Positions 7,737-11,686 of a stretch of DNA of 11,686 nt are shown piece by piece (positions within the stretch are counted from its first letter, which is position 1; each line of letters opens with the position of its first letter). This DNA is from an uncultured Propionivibrio sp. (GTDB taxonomy: Bacteria > Pseudomonadota > Gammaproteobacteria > Burkholderiales > Rhodocyclaceae). Where the stretch lies: positions 1 through 11,686 of the forward strand of contig CALHZD010000017.1 in the NCBI GenBank assembly GCA_938040985.1, given 5' to 3'. Position numbers and translations under genes: made by a program. The notes beneath the pieces are model-generated. The model saw only the letters and a program-made list of their open reading frames with translations, had not been told where the DNA came from and ran no database searches.

Positions 7737-7756
7737 TTCCGTTTCCCCGGACGGAA
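7737..7756. other. Inverted repeat upstream of pcuC
   Basis: TTCCGT (7737-7742) and ACGGAA (7751-7756) flank eight bases and lie about 50 bases upstream of the pcuC start, within the 174-base gap after the Sco-TlpA gene. On the minus strand an AT-rich stretch follows (GAATTTATGAAT). It could be an operator or an mRNA hairpin. No T-run follows in the coding direction, so termination is unlikely. The rest of the gap shows nothing clear. Confidence 0.35.
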
Positions 7757-7859
7757 AAAATCGCTGCGGAAGGTCTGCACCGCCCGGTATGAACATACAG
7801 CCAACTTCGCGATTGAACCGGCACGGACGCAAGCATGGTCGGCTCACAGGCCGTGCAGC

Positions 7860-9050
7860 TTAACGCGCTGCGGCCCGGCAACGCGCAAAGTCGGCGATAC
7901 TTTCCGTCCTTTCCAGAATGCCGTTGCGGCTGGCGACCTGCCGGCCATCGACGAACAGGGCGGTAAACGGCAGGCCAACCGCGCCCAGGCGCGCCAGCAG
8001 GCCGGCATCATTGCTGCCGGTTTGAGGCAACGTCCGGATATTCATTTTGCTAAACAGTGCGGCAATATCGGCCGGTTTGTCGCCCAGATTGAGCGTCTGC
8101 ACGGAAATGTCTTTGTGCGCGGCGGCCAGCTTGTCCAGCGCCGGCAACTCGATCCGGCAAGGCGCGCACCAGGCCGCCCAGACGTTGAGCAGTACGAGCG
8201 TGCCGCCCTGTTTTTTCGCTTCCGCGCCCGTTTTCATCTCCGGCAGAATGTCGCTCAACGCCGTGTTCGATTTCGCCGCGGAAAAGCCCACGGGCAATGG
8301 GCAGGCCGCAGCCGCCGGCCGCGTCGTCTGGGCATTCTGGGCCGCTTGTGCGGGTCGATCCGGCGGCACGGAAGCCGCCGCGTTTTTTGCCGATGCCCCC
8401 GGCGCGCCGCCATCCGCGGCGCTTTTTGCGGCTTGGCCGCCCGGTTCACCCAGCACTTTATCGAGCGCTTTCGTCAGCTCAGCGGGGCCAATCTGGTAGT
8501 CGTAGATGTCGATCAGTTTGCGCTCGGGCGAGATCAGGTAAATGAAGCCGCTGTGATACACGTTGTAGTCCGTTCCCGGCGTCGGCTTATCGATCTTCTT
8601 GCCGTTCAGCCGGTAGCCGAACGTTGCGCCGAGCTGATCGGTCAGCGCGCGCAGGTTCTCCATCTCGCCGCTCAGGCCTTCGATACGTTCATGGAAATGG
8701 TGGGTATAAATCTTGAGATACTTCATATCGTCACTGACCGGATCGATGGTGACGAAGAGCGGCTGAATGGCGTCCGGATTCTTGATGGCGCGCATCACTT
8801 CGCTGTATTCGTACAGCGTCGTCGGGCAGATGTCCGGACAGTTGGTGTAGCCGATCGCCAGCAGCAGGTATTTGCCCGGGTAGCTCTCCTGCGTGACGCG
8901 CCCTTTTTCGCCAATCAGGTCGAAATGGAGCGGCATTCCGCGCGCCGCACTGGCGGCGAAAAGGTTGGGGGACAGGAAAAACAGAAAAAACAGGCACAAC
9001 AGCCGCCGGAAACCGGAAAGCGACAAACGCCCGGATAAATACTTGGACAT
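7860..9050 (-). CDS. Sco1/SenC copper chaperone fused to a TlpA-like thioredoxin
   Basis: This 396-residue protein joins two periplasmic domains. An N-terminal hydrophobic segment (about 17-32) is a signal peptide or anchor. Residues ~38-200 are a Sco domain with copper ligands C71 and C75 (CPDIC) and H166 (YHSGF). A linker rich in Ala, Pro and Gly (about 203-248) follows. Residues ~250-396 are a thioredoxin-like domain with active site WCAPC (C295, C298) and a cis-proline at VGLP (P361). Sco proteins carry Cu(I), and TlpA proteins reduce Sco and copper-site cysteines in other bacteria where they are separate. C250 and C391 bracket the second domain and might pair, as TlpA proteins can have a structural disulfide. 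ATG 9050 has AAGGAG seven bases upstream. The frame continues upstream to 9263 without ATG, so the shorter start is preferred. nirK lies upstream, pcuC downstream. Confidence 0.92.
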   Translation of the reverse strand: MSKYLSGRLSLSGFRRLLCLFFLFFLSPNLFAASAARGMPLHFDLIGEKGRVTQESYPGKYLLLAIGYTNCPDICPTTLYEYSEVMRAIKNPDAIQPLFVTIDPVSDDMKYLKIYTHHFHERIEGLSGEMENLRALTDQLGATFGYRLNGKKIDKPTPGTDYNVYHSGFIYLISPERKLIDIYDYQIGPAELTKALDKVLGEPGGQAAKSAADGGAPGASAKNAAASVPPDRPAQAAQNAQTTRPAAAACPLPVGFSAAKSNTALSDILPEMKTGAEAKKQGGTLVLLNVWAAWCAPCRIELPALDKLAAAHKDISVQTLNLGDKPADIAALFSKMNIRTLPQTGSNDAGLLARLGAVGLPFTALFVDGRQVASRNGILERTESIADFARCRAAAR

Positions 9051-9162
9051 ATTCGACTCCTTGCCAGATTCAAAGGCCGGCGGAAGGCCGGAATACGGGG
9101 AATACCGCCGATAAACCCGGATTTCCTGCCGCGCCGGCTTCCTCTTGCCGCATACGCTTTTA

Positions 9163-9210
9163 CATTTCGTTCTACATTTTGCGCTGCATTTCGCCCAACA
9201 TTTTCCCTGT
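9163..9210 (-). repeat. Four imperfect 12-bp direct repeats between nirK and the Sco-TlpA gene
   Basis: On the plus strand CATTT recurs at 9163, 9175, 9187 and 9199, exactly 12 bases apart, with the rest of the unit variable (on the minus strand AAATG plus seven bases). In the frame that runs into the Sco-TlpA gene, four consecutive units read Lys-Cys-X-X (KCWA, KCSA, KCRT, KCKS). No ATG starts that frame, and the real gene has a good ribosome site at 9050. The remaining gap (9051-9287) also holds CCGGC-GGAAG-GCCGG (9077-9091) and, right after the nirK stop, GGGCGCGCCCG followed by TTTTT on the minus strand, a weak terminator candidate. Confidence 0.6.
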
Positions 9211-9287
9211 CTCGCCGCCCGGCCGCCAGCGTTCAACGGCAATGCCCTCTGCGCGAACGGCAAAACAGCGGAAAAACGGGCGCGCCC

Positions 9288-10529
9288 CTACTCCTTGAAC
9301 GCGCGCGGCTCGAAGAGCTGCTCCATCAGATCGTTGTTCCACTTGCCGTCGACCTTGACCTGCGCCGCAGCGCCAAGATTGAACGCTTCGATCAGGTTAT
9401 GGGTGAGGTAGGCATAAACGCCCGGCTGCTTGAAGGTGTACATCGCCGCGCCGGCGGAACCGGCGGCAATCGTCCAGGTTTCCAGATTGTGCGCCGGTTT
9501 ATCGGCCAGATTGCCACGTTCCCACACGTACTCGCCGTGGCCGCCGATCAGGTGCGGATACGAGGGACGATTCGCCTGCGAGTGGTAGAACATGACGGTT
9601 TCGCCCACTTTGGCTGTCAGCGCCTTCTCGCCCGTGTAGGCATCCTTGCGGTCACCAAAGACGACGTGCGTGGGAATCAGTTTTTCCATCACCACCAAGT
9701 CATCTTCCATCGATTCGCCGGGGCTGGCGTAGCGCTTGTATTTGCCGTTCGCATCCTTCGGCAGGTAGAAATCCTGCTCGCCAATGTAGTACGCCCTGTC
9801 GTACTTAAGCTTCTTGCCGTTCTTGTCCTTCAGGCCGCCTTTGGGCAGCACGGCGATGGCGCCGTTCATGCCGTGCGTTACGTGCCAGGGAATCATCAGG
9901 CTGCCCGGCGCGCAGTGGTAGATGAAAACGCCGGGCTTGATCGCCTTCCAGCGCACCGTGACTTCCTGCCCCGGCTGCACGTAGGTCAGGTCGCCCGCGC
10001 CCAGCGCGCCGGTTGAAGCGTGGAAGTCGATATTGTGAACCAGTTGGTTTTTCGACGGATTCTTCAGCGTCAGTTCGACGTAATCGCCTTCGTGCACGAT
10101 AATCATCGGGCCGGGCACGGAACCGTTGAAGGTAAATGCCCACATGAACACGCCCGGCTCGACCTCGATCTCTTTTTCCTCGACGGTCATTTCCACCTGC
10201 ACGAGGCGCGGCGCAGCCGGCGATTCCTGACTGTGTTCGGGCACGTTCGGCGGGGCGACGAGCTTTTGTTTGACGCGCTTGAGCTGGGCGATGTTCGCCG
10301 GCGCTTTGATCACTTCGTAACCGGGCAGGCCGCCGGTATGCGCAATTTCAGCTTCGGGCGCAGCGGCCGCCTTGGTAGAAGTAGTGGAAGTAGTGGCATT
10401 GGCCGAATTCCCGGCACCGCCGCCCTCCGCGCCGGATTCGGCGGCGCGGGCAAGCGGCGCGCCGGCAAGGCAAAGGAAAAGGGAAAAGGCGGTGCATGGC
10501 AGTATTCGATGCAAAACGGCGATGTTCAT
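9288..10529 (-). CDS. nirK: Copper-containing nitrite reductase NirK
   Basis: NirK reduces nitrite to nitric oxide in the periplasm as a trimer with type 1 and type 2 copper. The 413-residue product has a signal peptide (likely cut after ARA, residue 29) and no proper lipobox, then a low-complexity Gly/Ala/Thr segment to about 58. Type 1 ligands are H165, C206, H216 and M221. Type 2 ligands are H170, H205 and H331. The catalytic pair is D168 and H288. HCAPG-x3-IPWHV, HSQANR, PHLIGGHG and the long YTFKQPGVYAYLTHNLIEAF region resemble the Alcaligenes/Rhodobacter-type enzymes more than the lipid-anchored AniA of pathogenic Neisseria. AAAGGA lies nine bases before the ATG. Downstream are the Sco-TlpA fusion and PCu(A)C genes, probably for copper loading. 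All ligands are intact, so the enzyme should be active. No nitric oxide reductase gene is in the window. Confidence 0.96.
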   Translation of the reverse strand: MNIAVLHRILPCTAFSLFLCLAGAPLARAAESGAEGGGAGNSANATTSTTSTKAAAAPEAEIAHTGGLPGYEVIKAPANIAQLKRVKQKLVAPPNVPEHSQESPAAPRLVQVEMTVEEKEIEVEPGVFMWAFTFNGSVPGPMIIVHEGDYVELTLKNPSKNQLVHNIDFHASTGALGAGDLTYVQPGQEVTVRWKAIKPGVFIYHCAPGSLMIPWHVTHGMNGAIAVLPKGGLKDKNGKKLKYDRAYYIGEQDFYLPKDANGKYKRYASPGESMEDDLVVMEKLIPTHVVFGDRKDAYTGEKALTAKVGETVMFYHSQANRPSYPHLIGGHGEYVWERGNLADKPAHNLETWTIAAGSAGAAMYTFKQPGVYAYLTHNLIEAFNLGAAAQVKVDGKWNNDLMEQLFEPRAFKE

Positions 10530-10581
10530 GGATGAATTCCTTTATGACGCAGTGCGCAACGCAAAAAACAACGCGCAAAAC

Positions 10582-10602
10582 CCGACGCCTTTTCAGCGTC
10601 GG
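10582..10602 (-). terminator. Terminator-like hairpin in the nirK leader
   Basis: On the minus strand CCGACGC, a seven-base loop and GCGTCGG form a perfect GC-rich seven-pair stem followed by GTTTTG and, 9-14 bases on, a run of six T. It sits between the likely promoter and the nirK start, 53 bases before the ATG. It could stop read-through from the repeat region or act as an attenuator of nirK. No leader peptide or alternative pairing was identified. Confidence 0.5.
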
Positions 10603-10682
10603 CAAGGTTTGCCCCGGAACGGCGTCGGAGCGGTAAGTTTCCGGAGACAGAAATGAGGGCGGGCCGGTAACGGTTTTACGGC

Positions 10683-10713
10683 TTTATACCGGCCTCCGGA
10701 TCAGACTGATCAA
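10683..10713 (-). promoter_or_regulatory. Probable nirK promoter with overlapping 13-bp palindrome
   Basis: Reading the minus strand, TATAAA (10688-10683) is a good -10 box. Upstream, TTGATC (10713-10708) is a possible -35 at a long 19-base spacing. GATCAG-N-CTGATC (10699-10711) is a perfect palindrome with 6-base arms covering the -35 region, a likely operator. It is not an FNR box: the left half TTGAT is present, but the right half ATCAA is not at the required distance. Expected transcription start is near 10676, giving a leader of about 147 nt. Confidence 0.45.
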
Positions 10714-10832
10714 TACTTCTCTCAATGTCGGGCGCTCAACGCCGGCAACGATCGGCCGCAGCAACCACAACGACCAGCGGCAGGCTGAACATCCACGGCA
10801 ACCCGCCGCAACGACCAGACACAGCAACCACG

Positions 10833-11686
10833 GCAACGGTTAGCGGCGAATTGAACGCCGACCGATCGGCGGCCGCAAGCCCGCGTCTTTTGGGCGTTTC
10901 CGGCCGGGCAGCGCGGAAACCCGCGCCAGTCGGGCGTTTGCCGGCAGGCACCCCGGAAGCCCTTATTCTACGCAGGTTCCCGGCCGGCGCTCCATTACCA
11001 TCAGCATCTGCCTGCACCAAGCGCAGCGGACTGAATGTCCGCAGTAACCCGCAACAGCGACTGGTCGGAAGTCCGCGTCTTTTGGGCGTTTCCGGCCAGG
11101 CAGCGCAGAAACCCGCACCAGTCGGGCGTTTGCCGGCAGGCACCCCGGAAGCCCTTATTCTACGCGGGCTCCCGGCCGGCTCCCAGAAAACTCTTATCCT
11201 GCGCAGGTTTCCGGTCAGCGCTTCGTCACCGCCGGCGTCAGCCTGCGCCGCTCGCGGCGCGAGAGCCGCGGCCAGCCCTTCACCCTTCCCATGCCCGGCT
11301 CGGCGTAAAGCCTCAATGTCTCCGTCACCACTGGCGTCCGTCTGTACCAAGCGCAGCGGACTGAATGCCCGCAGTAACCCACCCCTGCGACCGGCAACAG
11401 TCGCTTCGGCGGCGGTTAGCGGCGAATCAGGCGTCCGCATTGATCGGCCGCAAGCCCGTGTCCTTTGGGCGTTTTCGTCCAGCGCTCCGTTACCACCAGC
11501 ATCCGCTTGTATCAAGTGCAGCAGACTGAACACCCGCAGTAACCCGCAACAGCGACTGGGCGGGAGTCCGCATCTTTTGGGCGTTTCAGACCAGACGACG
11601 CTGGAACCCGCGTCCCTAGGGCGTTTCCGGGCGAGCCGCACCGGAAGCCCTTATTCCACGCGGGTTTGCGGCCGGCCGGCCGGGGG
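10833..11686. repeat. Mosaic array of dispersed repeat modules, including 40-bp dyad elements
   Basis: The last ~950 bp of the window hold no believable gene. Three modules recur. Module A is a ~31-base dyad starting GGGCGTTT and ending GGAARCCC, in pairs 40 bases apart: 10892/10932, 11084/11124 and 11579/11619, with a left half at 11467. The first dyad is preceded by CGCGTCTTTT or a variant, and the second is followed by CTTATTCTACGC or a variant. Module B (~75 bp; CTCCRTTACCA at its start, CGCAGTAACCCGCAACAGCG near its end) lies at about 10987-11068, 11319-11392 and 11482-11563. Module C (CGGTTAGCGGCGAAT to CGGCCGCAAGCCCG) lies at 10837 and 11413. Positions 10736-10832 carry short CAACGACCAG-like repeats. 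The long minus-strand open frame (10736-11641) is a translation of these repeats. Confidence 0.8.

Noticed and set aside
8022..9038. 338-residue plus-strand open frame
   Set aside because: It is antisense to the Sco-TlpA fusion, whose motifs are complete.
7860..9263. Longer Sco-TlpA start near 9263
   Set aside because: Only a TTG could start it, no ribosome site was seen, and the signal peptide would be buried ~70 residues in.
10468..10473. Lipobox in the NirK signal peptide (FLC)
   Set aside because: The residue before Cys is Leu rather than Gly, Ala or Ser; ARA cleavage by signal peptidase I fits better.
10699..10713. FNR or NNR box upstream of nirK
   Set aside because: TTGAT is present, but the matching ATCAA half at four-base spacing is not.
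10736..11641. 301-residue minus-strand open frame with internal repeats
   Set aside because: The repeats are DNA modules also found as relics elsewhere, one copy (11458) is in another frame, and no ribosome site or domain was seen. Some repeats are in frame with each other, so a repeat protein is not fully excluded.
10880..11650. CRISPR array
   Set aside because: The intervals between conserved parts are only about 9 bases, copies are diverged, and order is mixed with other modules; no cas genes.
1..11686. Neisserial DNA uptake sequence (GCCGTCTGAA or its complement)
   Set aside because: No exact copy was found by eye; TTTCAGAC at 11584-11591 is only a partial match.

Overview
The window looks like chromosomal DNA from a betaproteobacterium, most likely a GC-rich member of the Neisseriaceae. 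The clearest clue is a ~100-bp tandem repeat (6525-6829) whose reverse complement carries short words I recognise from repeats common in Neisseriaceae genomes, such as GACAAGGCGGCGAGCCGC and GCAAGGCGAG. A pncB remnant of the betaproteobacterial type and a denitrification gene fit this. The assignment comes from memory of repeat and protein wording, not from a database search.

Layout. (1) Positions 1-4771 hold a type III restriction-modification locus. The mod methyltransferase gene is cut by the left edge inside an 8-bp tandem repeat tract, which gives it the layout of a phase-variable gene. The res endonuclease gene starts 11 bases after the mod stop codon. (2) Positions 5075-5623 hold a decayed nicotinate phosphoribosyltransferase gene (pncB), apparently with an internal deletion and cut off after about a third of its length. 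It is joined to the tail of an unrecognised gene that leads into an intact alpha/beta hydrolase (5625-6524). (3) Positions 6525-7172 contain no convincing gene: three ~100-bp repeats, relics of a 40-bp dyad element and a hairpin. (4) On the minus strand, 10529 to 7173 reads in order nirK (copper nitrite reductase), a Sco1-TlpA fusion, and a PCu(A)C-type copper chaperone. (5) From about 10736 to the right edge (~950 bp) the DNA is a mosaic of repeat modules with no believable gene.

How the genes fit together. Mod and Res would form one two-subunit enzyme. Slippage of the repeat tract would switch methylation, and any epigenetic regulon, on and off. The minus-strand trio reads as one copper cassette: NirK needs one type 1 and one type 2 copper per subunit, PCu(A)C and Sco proteins are periplasmic copper carriers, and TlpA-type thioredoxins keep such carriers reduced. 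Here the reductase is fused to the Sco chaperone in one polypeptide next to its probable client, which is the most interesting arrangement in the window. nirK has a probable promoter overlapped by a 13-bp palindrome, and a leader of about 150 nt with a terminator-like hairpin.
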